Assembly: GCA_937879875.1 (NCBI GenBank)
Contig: CALFMN010000122.1
Span: forward strand, 52,563 to 116,562
DNA length: 64,000 bases
Direction of reading: 5' to 3'
DNA from: an uncultured Chloroflexota bacterium
Lineage (GTDB): Bacteria; Chloroflexota; Dehalococcoidia; CAUJGQ01
Shown here: piece after piece, positions 8,917 to 18,078 of the stretch
How the letters are laid out: the number at the start of each line of letters is the position of its first letter
Numbering within the stretch: position 1 is the first letter of the stretch
Translations under genes and position numbers: made by a program
The notes under the pieces: generated by a model
What the model was told of the DNA's origin: nothing
Databases searched by the model: none
The model's input: only the letters and a program-made list of their open reading frames with translations

Positions 8917-10016
8917 CGGCGCAGACGCACGGCGGCCTGCGGCCAGCGGAGCTGGCGACGCTCGGCGTCGCTGTCGCTGATCTGCTCGACTTCAGCGTGA
9001 ACGTGAGCCCGCTCGGGCCACCCGCGGGTGTGCGCGCGGCGATCGAGGCGATCGACCTGTCGGCCTACCCCGATCCGGACTGCACCGCGCTGGTCGCCGA
9101 CCTCGCGGCTCGCCTCGACGTGCCGGCCGACCGCATCCTCGTCGGCAACGGCTCGACCGAGCTGATCCATCTGGTCACGCGCGTCTTCGTGCGTCGCGGC
9201 CAGCGGCCGGTCGCCCTTGCTCCCACCTTCGGCGAGTACGCGCTGGCGACGGAGCTGGCCGGGGGCACGCTGTATCCGTGGCAGGCCTCGGCGCAACGTG
9301 GCTTCCGCTGGAACTTGAAGAACAAACCGGACGTTTTGCGCCGGGTCAGCCCGCCGCTGGTCTTCGTCTGCAACCCCAACAATCCGACGGGCGTCTATCT
9401 TTCCAAAGACGAAGTGCGGTCGCTCGCGGCGGCGCTGACCGGCGGACCGCTGCTGCTGGACGAAGCGTACGTGGCCTTTCTGGACGAGCCGTGGATTTCG
9501 CTCGACCTGATCGAGAGCGGCCGCGTGATCGTCGTGCGCTCGCTCACCAAGGACTTCGGCCTCGCGGGTCTGCGCCTCGGCTATCTGGTGGCGCATTCCG
9601 ATGTCGTGACCGCCGTGCGCCGCCTGCAGCCAGCGTGGAGCGTGAACGCGGCGGCGCAGGCGGCCGGACGGGCCGCACTGGCCGACGAAGCCTATCTGCC
9701 GCGCATGCGCGCCGCCGTGCGCGAAGGCAAGGCCGTGTTGCTCGAGGGACTGTCGGATCTCCGGCTTGAGTTTCACGCGGGCGCGGCGAACTTCGTGCTG
9801 GTGCGGGTCGGCGACGGCGCCGGGCTGCGACTGGCCCTGCTGCGGCGCGGCTTCGCCGTGCGCGACTGCGCCTCGTTCGGCCTGCCCGAATATATCCGCA
9901 TTGGCGTGCGCCGCACGCACGACTGCCGCAGGCTGCTGTCCACGCTGCCCGAGGCGCTGGCGGAAGCCGTCGATCGGTCCACCGAGCGGTGCGACGGCAG
10001 GTTGCACTCGACATAA
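8913..10016 (+). CDS. cobD: CobD-type threonine-phosphate decarboxylase (HisC-like)
   Basis: This 367-aa fold-type I PLP enzyme resembles histidinol-phosphate aminotransferase. VGNGSTELIHL, FVCNPNNPTGVYL, LLLDEAYVAF and the PLP-lysine motif RSLTKDFGLAGLRLGY are present. Its position inside the cobalamin operon, overlapping cbiB by ATGA, supports L-threonine-O-3-phosphate decarboxylase (CobD in Salmonella, CobC in Pseudomonas), which makes the aminopropanol phosphate used by CbiB. A HisC role cannot be excluded from sequence alone. Confidence 0.85.
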   Translation: MTAQTHGGLRPAELATLGVAVADLLDFSVNVSPLGPPAGVRAAIEAIDLSAYPDPDCTALVADLAARLDVPADRILVGNGSTELIHLVTRVFVRRGQRPVALAPTFGEYALATELAGGTLYPWQASAQRGFRWNLKNKPDVLRRVSPPLVFVCNPNNPTGVYLSKDEVRSLAAALTGGPLLLDEAYVAFLDEPWISLDLIESGRVIVVRSLTKDFGLAGLRLGYLVAHSDVVTAVRRLQPAWSVNAAAQAAGRAALADEAYLPRMRAAVREGKAVLLEGLSDLRLEFHAGAANFVLVRVGDGAGLRLALLRRGFAVRDCASFGLPEYIRIGVRRTHDCRRLLSTLPEALAEAVDRSTERCDGRLHST

Positions 10017-10026
10017 GGAGGGGCAC

Positions 10027-10659
10027 TTGGTCACGCGGCTGCTGCTCACGCGTCACGGTGAAACCGTCGCAAACGCCGCGCGCCAGTTCTCCGGCCGCAG
10101 CGACGTGGCGCTCACGCCATTGGGCCGGCGCCAGGCGCGGGCACTGGGCCGGCGGCTGCGCTCGGTCGCGATCGACGCCGCCTATGCCAGCCCGCTGATC
10201 CGCGCACGGGAGACCGCCGAGATCGCGCTGAACGGGCGGACTATCGCCGTGGTGACTGAGTCAGGTCTCTGCGAGATTTCGTTCGGCGAATGGGAAGGGC
10301 GCACATTCGCCGAGATCCGCGAGCGCTGGCCAGCCGAGTGGGCAAAGTTGCGATCGGTGGATGAGGAGTTTTGCGCGCCGGGAGGCGAGCCGCTCATCGA
10401 TGCACAGCAGCGGGCGGTGGCCGCCGTCATCGCGATCGTGGCGCGACACCCGGATCAGACGATTCTCCTGACGGCGCACGGAGGCACCTTGCAGTTGCTG
10501 CTGGCACACGTGCTCGGCACACCGGCGCTCTCGATACGCCGGATCGCCACCGGCAACTGCGGGCTGAGCATCGTCGAGTTCCACGGCGAGCAGCCGATCG
10601 TCACATTGATGAACGACTGCGCCCACACAGCGCCGCGCGTCCGCAAGGCGGCGCCATGA
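10027..10659 (+). CDS. cobC: Histidine phosphatase (alpha-ribazole phosphatase-like)
   Basis: This 210-aa phosphoglycerate-mutase-superfamily phosphatase has the phospho-histidine motif LTRHGET at its start, SPLIRARETAEIA, the conserved Glu in EISFGEWEGRTF, and the second histidine in LTAHGG. The TTG start at 10027 is assigned because a near-perfect AAGGAGG lies 5 bp upstream and RHGET begins 9 codons later. Context points to dephosphorylation of alpha-ribazole phosphate. Its stop overlaps cobQ. Confidence 0.85.
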   Translation: MVTRLLLTRHGETVANAARQFSGRSDVALTPLGRRQARALGRRLRSVAIDAAYASPLIRARETAEIALNGRTIAVVTESGLCEISFGEWEGRTFAEIRERWPAEWAKLRSVDEEFCAPGGEPLIDAQQRAVAAVIAIVARHPDQTILLTAHGGTLQLLLAHVLGTPALSIRRIATGNCGLSIVEFHGEQPIVTLMNDCAHTAPRVRKAAP

Positions 10660-12167
10660 GCGCGTCCGCGGGCCGCGTGCTGATGCTGCAGGGCACCGCC
10701 TCGTCCGTGGGCAAAAGCCTGCTCACGACGGCGCTCTGCCGCATCCTGGCGCGCGAGGGCGTGCGCGTGGCGCCGTTCAAGGCCCAGAACATGTCGAACA
10801 ATTCGTACGTCACCGCGGACGGCCGCGAGCTGGGCCGGGCGCAGGCGGTGCAGGCCGAGGCGGCGGGCATCGAGCCGCGCGCGGAGATGAATCCGATCCT
10901 GCTCAAGCCGGAGGCCGACCATCGCTCACAGGTCGTGGTGCTGGGGCGGCCGTGCGGTGTGCTGCACGGGCGCGAGTTCCTGACGCGCAAGCCGGAGCTG
11001 TGGCCGGTGGTGGTTGAGTCGCTGCAGCGGCTGCGCGCGATGTTCGACGTGGTGCTGATCGAGGGCGCCGGCAGTCCCGCGGAGATCAATCTGCGCGCCG
11101 GCGACATCGTCAACATGCGCGTGGCGCGGCAGGCAGCGGCGCCGGTGCTGCTCGTCGGCGATATCGATCGCGGCGGCGTTTTTGCGCATCTGGTCGGCAC
11201 GCTGGAGCTGCTTGAGCGGGATGAGCGCGAGTTGGTACAAGGGTTGATCATCAACAAGTTCCGCGGCAGCGCCGAGCTGCTGCAGCCCGGCGTCGCGTGG
11301 CTGGAGCAGCGTACGGGGTTGCCCGTGGCGGGCGTCGTGCCCTGGCTCGATCGGGTCGGCGTGGCCGACGAAGACGCCGTTGCGCTCGAACGTCCGTCCG
11401 AACGACGCGACAAGCCGATCGACGTTGCCGTCATCCAGTTCCCGCGCATCGCCAACTTCGATGACTTCGACCCGCTGGCCGCCGAGGCAGGCGTCGGCGT
11501 CCGTTTCGTGGCGCGGCCGCAGGTGTTCGGTACGCCGGACCTCGTCGTCCTGCCAGGCACCAAGTCGACGATCGCGGACCTGGCCTGGCTGCGTGAGTGC
11601 GGCCTGGCCGCGTCGGTGCTGGCGCACGCCGCGGCGGGCGGCGCCGTGATCGGCATCTGCGGCGGCTACCAGATGCTGGGCGAGCGCGTGCTCGATCCCA
11701 GCCGGGTCGAGTCCACTCACGGCGAGGCGCAAGGTCTCGGCCTGCTTCCCGCCGTGACCGTGTTTCAGCCGGCGAAAGCGACGCATCGTGTCACGGCCAC
11801 GCTCGCAGACAGCGCGAAGCTGTTCCCAGGCCTGGCGGGTGCGGACATCCGCGGCTATGAGATCCACATGGGCCAGTCGCACAGCGAGACGCCCGCTCTG
11901 CGTATCCGCTCGCGTTCAGGCTTGCCGTGTGATGACGCCGACGGCGCCGTGAACGCGGACGGCTCGGTCTTCGGCACCTATCTGCATGGCCTGTTCGACA
12001 ACGACAACCTGCGCACCGCCCTGCTGCGCGGTCTGGCGCAGCGACGCGGGTTTGCCGCCGCCGCTCCGTCCGTTTGGAGCCGCGATGCGGCATACGATCG
12101 TCTCGCCGACCACGTCGGGCGTGCGCTCGACATGGGGCTCGTCCACCGGCTGCTGCGGCTGGCGTAA
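10656..12167 (+). CDS. cobQ: Cobyric acid synthase CobQ
   Basis: This 503-aa glutamine-dependent amidase adds four amide groups to adenosylcobyrinate a,c-diamide. The N-terminal dethiobiotin-synthetase-like ATPase has GTASSVGKSLLTTALCR and APFKAQNMSNNS. The C-terminal glutamine amidotransferase has the catalytic Cys in GICGGYQMLG and the His in YLHGLFDN. The ATG overlaps the phosphatase stop (ATGA), and the stop overlaps cobU (TAATG). Confidence 0.96.
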   Translation: MSASAGRVLMLQGTASSVGKSLLTTALCRILAREGVRVAPFKAQNMSNNSYVTADGRELGRAQAVQAEAAGIEPRAEMNPILLKPEADHRSQVVVLGRPCGVLHGREFLTRKPELWPVVVESLQRLRAMFDVVLIEGAGSPAEINLRAGDIVNMRVARQAAAPVLLVGDIDRGGVFAHLVGTLELLERDERELVQGLIINKFRGSAELLQPGVAWLEQRTGLPVAGVVPWLDRVGVADEDAVALERPSERRDKPIDVAVIQFPRIANFDDFDPLAAEAGVGVRFVARPQVFGTPDLVVLPGTKSTIADLAWLRECGLAASVLAHAAAGGAVIGICGGYQMLGERVLDPSRVESTHGEAQGLGLLPAVTVFQPAKATHRVTATLADSAKLFPGLAGADIRGYEIHMGQSHSETPALRIRSRSGLPCDDADGAVNADGSVFGTYLHGLFDNDNLRTALLRGLAQRRGFAAAAPSVWSRDAAYDRLADHVGRALDMGLVHRLLRLA

Positions 12168-12766
12168 TGGGCGAGATCGCCGTGGTCCTCGGCGGCGCCC
12201 GCAGCGGCAAGAGCCGCCACGCCGAACGGCTGGCGGCGGATTCGGGCGCGCCGGTGGTCTATGTCGCGACGGCGACGCCGGACGACGACGAGATGGCCGA
12301 GCGCATCGCTCGTCACCGCGCGGCGCGGCCGGCCGGCTGGCGCACGATCGAAGCGCCGTACGACCTGGAGCTGCGGCTTGGCGAAGCAGTGCCAGACGGC
12401 GCCTGCGTGCTGATCGACTGCCTTTCGGTCTGGCTGAGCAATGAAATGCTGCGCCAGCTTGCGGGCACGGAGATCGATGTGACGGTCCCGGCCGCGCTGG
12501 CAAACGCCGCTGAACGGGAGATCAGCGAACGCGTCGAGCGGCTGGTCGGCTGGGCCGCGGCGCGTCCGGGGCAGACCATCGTCGTCAGCAACGAGGTCGG
12601 CAGCGGCCTGGTGCCGCCGTATCCCGTTGGACGCCTCTACCGCGATCTGCTGGGCAGGGCGAATCAGCTCGTGGCCGCGCGGGCCGGCGCCGTGTACCTG
12701 ATTGTCGCTGGCATCGCGGTCGATTTGCGCCGGCTTGCCGCCGCCCCGCCGGACGGCGCGCCGTGA
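12167..12766 (+). CDS. cobU: Adenosylcobinamide kinase / guanylyltransferase
   Basis: This 199-aa bifunctional enzyme phosphorylates adenosylcobinamide and converts it to the GDP form for CobS. The P-loop GGARSGKSRHAE is at the N-terminus. RIARHRAARPAGWRTIEAP carries the GMP-accepting histidine, and NEVGSGLVPPYPVGRLYRD is diagnostic. Its TGA overlaps the GTG of the rhomboid gene. Confidence 0.95.
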   Translation: MGEIAVVLGGARSGKSRHAERLAADSGAPVVYVATATPDDDEMAERIARHRAARPAGWRTIEAPYDLELRLGEAVPDGACVLIDCLSVWLSNEMLRQLAGTEIDVTVPAALANAAEREISERVERLVGWAAARPGQTIVVSNEVGSGLVPPYPVGRLYRDLLGRANQLVAARAGAVYLIVAGIAVDLRRLAAAPPDGAP

Positions 12767-13497
12767 TTCCGATCGGCGATCACCTGCGCACGCGCAGCTT
12801 TCCCTTCGTCAACTACGGGCTGATCATCGCCAACTTCGCCGCGTTCTTTTACGAGCTGACGCTGAGCACCCATGTGCAGGCGGTGATTGTGCGCGGCTTC
12901 GTTCACGCCGAAGCGCCGCCGCGTGACCTTTGGATCGAGACCTGGGGCCTGATCCCGCGCCAACTCAGCGACTTCGTGAATGCGCCCTCGACGCACGATT
13001 GGCAGGTGCTGGAGCGGCTGATCACCTCACAGTTCATTCACGCGGGCTGGCTGCACATCCTCGGCAACATGCTTTTCCTCTGGGTGTTCGGCGACAACGT
13101 TGAAGACGCGCTGGGACACCTGCGCTATCTGCTCTTCTACCTGCTCTGCGGCGTGATCGCCGCGCTGACGCAGGTCTTCTTCGATCGCAACGCGCTGGGG
13201 CCGCTGGTCGGCGCCAGCGGCGCGATCGCCGGCGTGCTCGGCAGCTATCTGGTGCTCTATCCCGGCGCCCGCGTCTCGGTGATCATTCCCATCGTGATCA
13301 TCCCCTTCTTCGCAAACGTGGCCGCGGTGTGGGTGATGTTGATCTGGTTCCTGACACAGATCATCAGCCTCGCGCCGACGGCCAACGCGACCGGCGGCAC
13401 GGGCGGCGTCGCCTACGCCGCGCACATCGGCGGCTTCATCGCCGGCTTCGTGCTCGTCCGCCTGGTGGCGACGCGGCGGCGCAGCCTGCCCGGTTGA
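12763..13497 (+). CDS. Rhomboid-family intramembrane serine protease
   Basis: This 244-aa membrane protein has the rhomboid catalytic pair: Ser in VGASGAIAGVLG and His in YAAHIGGFIAGF. The HAGWLHILGNMLFLWVFGDNVED loop is typical of bacterial rhomboids. It starts with GTG overlapping the cobU stop, so it is translationally coupled to the cobalamin operon although no functional link is obvious. The cleaved substrate is unknown. Confidence 0.92.
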   Translation: MIPIGDHLRTRSFPFVNYGLIIANFAAFFYELTLSTHVQAVIVRGFVHAEAPPRDLWIETWGLIPRQLSDFVNAPSTHDWQVLERLITSQFIHAGWLHILGNMLFLWVFGDNVEDALGHLRYLLFYLLCGVIAALTQVFFDRNALGPLVGASGAIAGVLGSYLVLYPGARVSVIIPIVIIPFFANVAAVWVMLIWFLTQIISLAPTANATGGTGGVAYAAHIGGFIAGFVLVRLVATRRRSLPG

Positions 13498-13508
13498 GCA
13501 GCCGGCGT

Positions 13509-15020
13509 TCAGGACTCGAGCAGCTCCAGCAGCCGCCGGCGCTGGATCTTCCCGGTGGCCGAGCGCGGCACGGCGGGCACGAAGCGGATCGCCTTCGGCA
13601 CCTTGAAGCGGGCGATGCGTTCGGCGGCGTGCGCGATGAGCTGCGCCTCGCTCACGGCCATGCCGGGCTTGAGCGCGACGACGGCCTCGACCTCCTCGCC
13701 GTAGATCGGATGCGGCACGGCGATCGCGACCGCTTCCTGCACCGCCGGGTGGCTGAGCAGGGCGGCATCGACCTCGTGCGGCGAGATCTTCTCGCCGGCG
13801 CGGTTGATCAGCTCTTTGATGCGTCCGGAGAGGAAGACATAGCCGTCGGCATCGAGGTAGCCGTTGTCGCCGGTGCGGAACCAGCCGTTGGTGAAGGCGG
13901 CCGCGTTCGCCGCAGGGTTGGCCAGATAGCCACGGGTGACGTTGGGGCCGCGCAGGCTGACCTCGCCCTCACGGCCGCGCGGCAGCTCATTGCCGGCGTC
14001 GTCCAGCACCGTGACCTCAACGCCGTAGGGCAGGCCGACGGAGTTCTCTTTGCGCTGAGCGGGCGGCAACGGGTTGGTCGCGATCTGGTGGGCGGCTTCG
14101 GTCATGCCGTACGCCTGCAGGACGGGCGTCCCGAACAGCGCTTCGTAGCGCTGCTGCGTGGCCGGCGCCAGCGCCGACGAGCAGGAGCGTACGAAGCGGA
14201 ACTGCCGGCCCTTGCCCGCGTCGCTCTCGGTCGCGTTGTTGAGCAGAATCGTGTGAATCGTCGGCACCGCGCTGTACCAGCTCGCGCCGCCGCCCGCACG
14301 TGCCTCTTCCCAGAAGCTGCTGGCGCTGAAGCGCGGCGGAGCGATGATCGTGCCGCCGCTCAGCAGCGTGGCGAAGGTGCTGGCGACGAGGCCGTGGACG
14401 TGGAACAGCGGCATCACGCAGAGCGTGACATCGGCCTCGCTGAGCTCGTACGCGCTGGCGACGTTGCGCGCTGAAGTCAGCAGGTTGGCGTGCGTCAGCG
14501 GCACGGCCTTGGGACGGCTGGTGGTGCCGGAGGTGTAGAGCAGCAGCGCATCGTCGTTTGCAGTGACGCTGGCCGGAGGCTGCGGCGGTCCGATCGGCGT
14601 GCCTTCGATCGAGACGCGGCCGCCGTCGAAGCGCAGCACGGCGCGACGCTCCGCCGGCACGCCGGTCCCGTCAAGCGCGCCCTCGCTGCCGGCCAGTGCG
14701 AACGTCAGTACGGCATGGGAGTCCTCGACCGCGAAGTCGATCTCATCCGGCGTGAGTTGCGGGTTGATCGGCTGGCAGGCCGCGCCCACTTCGAGGGCGC
14801 CCAGATAGCCGAACAGAAACTCGGGTCCGTTCGGCCCGATGAAGGCGACGTGGTCGCCGTGGCGTACGCCGAGACGGCGCAGCTCGGCGGCGGCCTGTGC
14901 CACGTGGCCGCGCAGACCCGCGTAACTGAGGGAAAGGCCGCGCTCGGGCGCGATCACGGCGGTTTTGTCGCCGTTCGAGCGTTCCAGCAAATCGATCAGG
15001 GTCTGGGGCTGAGCCGGCAT
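13509..15020 (-). CDS. Acyl-CoA ligase (AMP-forming), AAE3/Pcs60-like
   Basis: This 503-aa adenylate-forming ligase activates a carboxylate through acyl-AMP to acyl-CoA. YTSGTTSRPKAVPLTHANL is the P-loop-like A3 motif, PLFHVHGLVAS follows, then QAYGMTEAAHQ, the hinge GRIKELINRAGEKISPHEVD and the catalytic lysine in PRSATGKIQRRRL. The TSGTTSRPK form and the PLFHVHGL segment resemble plant AAE3 and yeast Pcs60 oxalyl-CoA synthetases, so oxalate is a plausible but unproven substrate. The ATG at 15020 with a GGGAG site is preferred over an upstream extension to 15083. Confidence 0.88.
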   Translation of the reverse strand: MPAQPQTLIDLLERSNGDKTAVIAPERGLSLSYAGLRGHVAQAAAELRRLGVRHGDHVAFIGPNGPEFLFGYLGALEVGAACQPINPQLTPDEIDFAVEDSHAVLTFALAGSEGALDGTGVPAERRAVLRFDGGRVSIEGTPIGPPQPPASVTANDDALLLYTSGTTSRPKAVPLTHANLLTSARNVASAYELSEADVTLCVMPLFHVHGLVASTFATLLSGGTIIAPPRFSASSFWEEARAGGGASWYSAVPTIHTILLNNATESDAGKGRQFRFVRSCSSALAPATQQRYEALFGTPVLQAYGMTEAAHQIATNPLPPAQRKENSVGLPYGVEVTVLDDAGNELPRGREGEVSLRGPNVTRGYLANPAANAAAFTNGWFRTGDNGYLDADGYVFLSGRIKELINRAGEKISPHEVDAALLSHPAVQEAVAIAVPHPIYGEEVEAVVALKPGMAVSEAQLIAHAAERIARFKVPKAIRFVPAVPRSATGKIQRRRLLELLES

Positions 15021-15087
15021 AGCTACTGCACTCCCGTTCGTTCGTTCAGTGCCGAGCGTGAACCTGACGCGGGCATGGCGCAACGGC

Positions 15088-16425
15088 TCAGGCAGCGTTC
15101 TCCGGCGCCGGGCCGGGCCGGCGGATCAGCCGCACGCGATCGATGCGCCGCCGATCGACCTTCTCCACGCGCAGCTCGAAGCCGTCGCCGCAGTAGACAT
15201 CGCCCACGTGCGGCTCGCGGCCGAGGTTGAAGAAGATCAGCCCGCCGAGCGTATCGGCCTCGTCTTCGGCCAGCTTGAGGCCGAAGCGATCGTTGACATC
15301 GGTCACGAGCACCGTGCCGTCGATCTCGGCTTCGCCGCCGGGCAGTTCCACGATGTCCGGCGCGATCACTTCGAACTCGTCGCGTACCTCGCCGACGATG
15401 CGCTCCAGGATATCCTCCAGCGTCACGATGCCCGCCGTGCCGCCGTACTCGTCAAAGACCACGGCGATATGCACTTCACTGCGCTTCATCGTCGCCAGCA
15501 ACTGGTCGATATGCATGCTGTCGGGCACGAACTGCGGCTTGCGCATCAGCCGCCGCAGGTCGAACGCGTCCTCCGATCCCTCCAGCCAGGCGGCCAGCAT
15601 ATCGCGTACGTAGAGAATGCCGACGATATCGTCCATGGTGCGCCGGTAGACGGGATACTTCGTGTGTCGCGTCTTGCGTACGGCCTCGTAGACGGCCTCC
15701 CGGCCGGCGTCAGCGGCGAGGCCGATCACCTCCGTGCGCGGCACCATCACCTGGCGGGCGCTGAGGCCGGAGAACTCCAGCACGCCGAACAGCATCTCCT
15801 GCTCGTCCGCGTCCAATACGCCGGCGCGGGTACTGGCGGCAACAAGAATCTTCAGCTCTTCGGGCGAGTGCGCCTCGTTGCCCTCGGCGGACGCCTTGAA
15901 GCCGGCGGCATGGACGACGACCATGCCGGCCCGGTTGAGCAACGCGATGAACGGCCGGAACACGCGAATGAAGACACGGATCGGCCGGATGATCACCAGC
16001 GCTACCCGCTCGCCGCTCTGCAACGAGATCGTTTTGGGTACCAGCTCGCCGATCACAATATCGACCGCCGTGATCAGGACGAAGGTGAGCACGATTGCCA
16101 CCGCGTGCGCCGTAATGGGCGACCAGCTCTTCGGGATGCGGCCAAACGCCGGTTCCACCACTGTGGCCACGGTCGGCTCGGCCAGAGCGCCGAGGGCAAG
16201 GCTCGCCATGGTCACGCCAAGCTGCACCGCGGCGATCAGCTCTTGCAGATTGTTGAGGGTATCGAGGATCAGTGAGGCTGTGCGGTTGCCGTCTTCGACC
16301 AGCTTGACGATGCGGGCCTTGCGCAGCGTGACGAGCGAATACTCGCTCGCGACAAAGTACGCATGCACCAGCACGACGAGCACAACGACGAGGAGCTTCA
16401 GCAGATCGGCGTAGAGACCGCTCAT
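15088..16425 (-). CDS. CNNM/CorC (HlyC/CorC) family membrane protein
   Basis: This protein of about 445 aa has an N-terminal DUF21 membrane domain (VVVLVVLVHAYFVASEYSLV and further segments), paired CBS domains (around MVPRTEVIGL and KYPVYRRTMDDIVGILYVRD, then LATMKRSEVHIAVVFDEYGG) and a C-terminal CorC/HlyC domain. Family members act in Mg2+/Co2+ efflux or homeostasis. The ATG at 16425 is preferred; 16449 is an alternative. The gene following it on the opposite strand is divergent. Confidence 0.88.
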   Translation of the reverse strand: MSGLYADLLKLLVVVLVVLVHAYFVASEYSLVTLRKARIVKLVEDGNRTASLILDTLNNLQELIAAVQLGVTMASLALGALAEPTVATVVEPAFGRIPKSWSPITAHAVAIVLTFVLITAVDIVIGELVPKTISLQSGERVALVIIRPIRVFIRVFRPFIALLNRAGMVVVHAAGFKASAEGNEAHSPEELKILVAASTRAGVLDADEQEMLFGVLEFSGLSARQVMVPRTEVIGLAADAGREAVYEAVRKTRHTKYPVYRRTMDDIVGILYVRDMLAAWLEGSEDAFDLRRLMRKPQFVPDSMHIDQLLATMKRSEVHIAVVFDEYGGTAGIVTLEDILERIVGEVRDEFEVIAPDIVELPGGEAEIDGTVLVTDVNDRFGLKLAEDEADTLGGLIFFNLGREPHVGDVYCGDGFELRVEKVDRRRIDRVRLIRRPGPAPENAA

Positions 16426-16543
16426 GCCCGCCGGGCTTCGAGCCGGCATCGCGGGCCGGCGTCTGAGGCGTTCGGATCGCGCAGAACCCGCGTCTCAGTA
16501 TAGCAGTCCGCTGCACCCGCCCCGCAGCGCCGGCCCCGTCTGC

Positions 16544-16573
16544 TTGACAGTCGCAAACGGCAACGCGGATGAT
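16544..16573 (+). promoter_or_regulatory. Candidate sigma-70-like promoter
   Basis: TTGACA at 16544-16549 is followed after 18 bp by GATGAT at 16568-16573, about 50 bp upstream of the ferritin-like gene. The -35 box is perfect and the -10 box is weak. Confidence 0.4.
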
Positions 16574-16621
16574 CGGTTTCGCGTCTTGCCCCGTGCGGCG
16601 GCTGGAAGAGGAGACGAGCGG

Positions 16622-17971
16622 ATGACGGCGGCCACAGCGGAGGCGGCGCTCGAGGCGTTCATCGAGGCGGCCGTACGGCAGGATGTCCCGGCCGTGCTCG
16701 GCGTGCTGCTGCCCGAGGCGCTGACCCAGCTCGGCGCCCTGAATTTGGCTGGTATCGGCACGCTCAAGAGCCACGAGCTGCTGCAGAGCCGGGCCAGCGG
16801 CGCCGATACCGTGCTCGTCGTGCGCCTTCATGCGGACGATGACGTCGATCTGGAGGTCGTCTGGCGCGAGAGCGGCGGCGCCTGGAAGATCGCCGGTGCG
16901 TCACGCCTGCAGCAGCCGACGGCCGGCCGTGGGGTGATGGAACAGGCGGCGGGAAACATCTCGGCCGAGCTGCGCTGGCTGGATCCTGGCACGGAGTGGG
17001 GCGTACACGCGCCGATCGGCGCCCACGGCCTGACACTGGACGCGATCAACGTCGGCAGTTACGCCACGGTTCCCGAGCACAGCCTGCACGCGACGCAGCG
17101 CCCGCGCGGCGCTGCGCCAAATGCTGGCACGCCGGGTATGGGTATCTCGATCTTTCAGCAGGCCGAGGTCTGGTCTCCGATCGCGGCAGCGCTCTACGAG
17201 GAGGCGATTCAGCGGCGCTGGAGCCCCGCCACGGACGTGCCCTGGAACGGCATGGCGGAGCTTGATCCGCAACTTGAGGCGGCGATCTGCCAGCTCTGCA
17301 CGGCGACCTCCGAGCGCCAGATGCTCGCGGCGGATGTGCCGGCCGGCTGGGAGTACCGCATCAGCTACGACTTTCACGAGGTGAAGCTCTTTCTGGCCAC
17401 GCAGATCTTCGATGCGGCACGGCACGTCGAGGCGTTTCGCAAGCGAGCGCTGGCGAACGGCGGCGGCCTCGGCCGGCAGAGTCCGGGCAATGTGGCCCGG
17501 CTGATCGCGGATGCACAGGTATTTTCCGAGGTGTCGCTGCTGTTGTACGTGCTCGTCGCGTCGCAAACGGCGCTCTGGCTGCGGATCGGCGCCGCCTGCG
17601 CTCCCGGCCCGGCGGAATATCAGCTCTTCGCCCGAGCCCAGCAAGACCTGGCGCGGCAGCTGGCCTACGGCCAGACGCACCTGCGCTTTTTGCTCGAGCA
17701 CGAGCCGGAACGCGCAGCCGAGCTGCACCGCTATCTGGACAAGGGCGAAGGCATGCTCGCGTCCGACCTGGAGCGCGACCAGTCGCTGACCGAAGCGCTG
17801 GTACGCCTGCTGAGCCGTGCGAGCGGCGACGTGCAGCAGGGCCGTGCCCGCCTCGGCCGTCTGGGCGAGCGCTGGATCGCGGAGTATCTGGGCCGGCTCG
17901 GCTGGGGGGGCCTGCCGGGCCGCGATCAACGGCTCGATGCGCGCCTGCGAGCCGCGATGACCAATCCATGA
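16622..17971 (+). CDS. Ferritin-like-fold protein with N-terminal SnoaL/NTF2-like part
   Basis: This 449-aa protein has two parts. Residues about 1-100 look like an NTF2-like cone (AALEAFIEAAVRQDVPAVLG, then VVWRESGGAWKIAG). From about 215 on, a helical region resembles ferritin-like di-iron proteins: ELDPQLEAAICQLCTATSERQML, YRISYDFHEVKLFLATQIFD and AARHVEAF provide an E...HE..DxxRH pattern suited to metal binding. The substrate is unknown. GAGGAG precedes the ATG. An SCP2-like gene follows 107 bp downstream on the same strand. Confidence 0.65.
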   Translation: MTAATAEAALEAFIEAAVRQDVPAVLGVLLPEALTQLGALNLAGIGTLKSHELLQSRASGADTVLVVRLHADDDVDLEVVWRESGGAWKIAGASRLQQPTAGRGVMEQAAGNISAELRWLDPGTEWGVHAPIGAHGLTLDAINVGSYATVPEHSLHATQRPRGAAPNAGTPGMGISIFQQAEVWSPIAAALYEEAIQRRWSPATDVPWNGMAELDPQLEAAICQLCTATSERQMLAADVPAGWEYRISYDFHEVKLFLATQIFDAARHVEAFRKRALANGGGLGRQSPGNVARLIADAQVFSEVSLLLYVLVASQTALWLRIGAACAPGPAEYQLFARAQQDLARQLAYGQTHLRFLLEHEPERAAELHRYLDKGEGMLASDLERDQSLTEALVRLLSRASGDVQQGRARLGRLGERWIAEYLGRLGWGGLPGRDQRLDARLRAAMTNP

Positions 17972-18078
17972 ACGGCCGCCGCCGCGTTCGCGGCGCCGCT
18001 CGTCCTCCCTGTAGCCGCGGTCGCGGCCGAATCCCGGCCACTGGCGGTCGCAACGTCGAAGTATTGGAGTGAAGCATC

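Noticed and set aside
13329..14474. 381-codon plus-strand frame opposite the acyl-CoA ligase
   Set aside because: Arg/Ala-rich shadow overlapping two recognised genes; no motifs or ribosome site.
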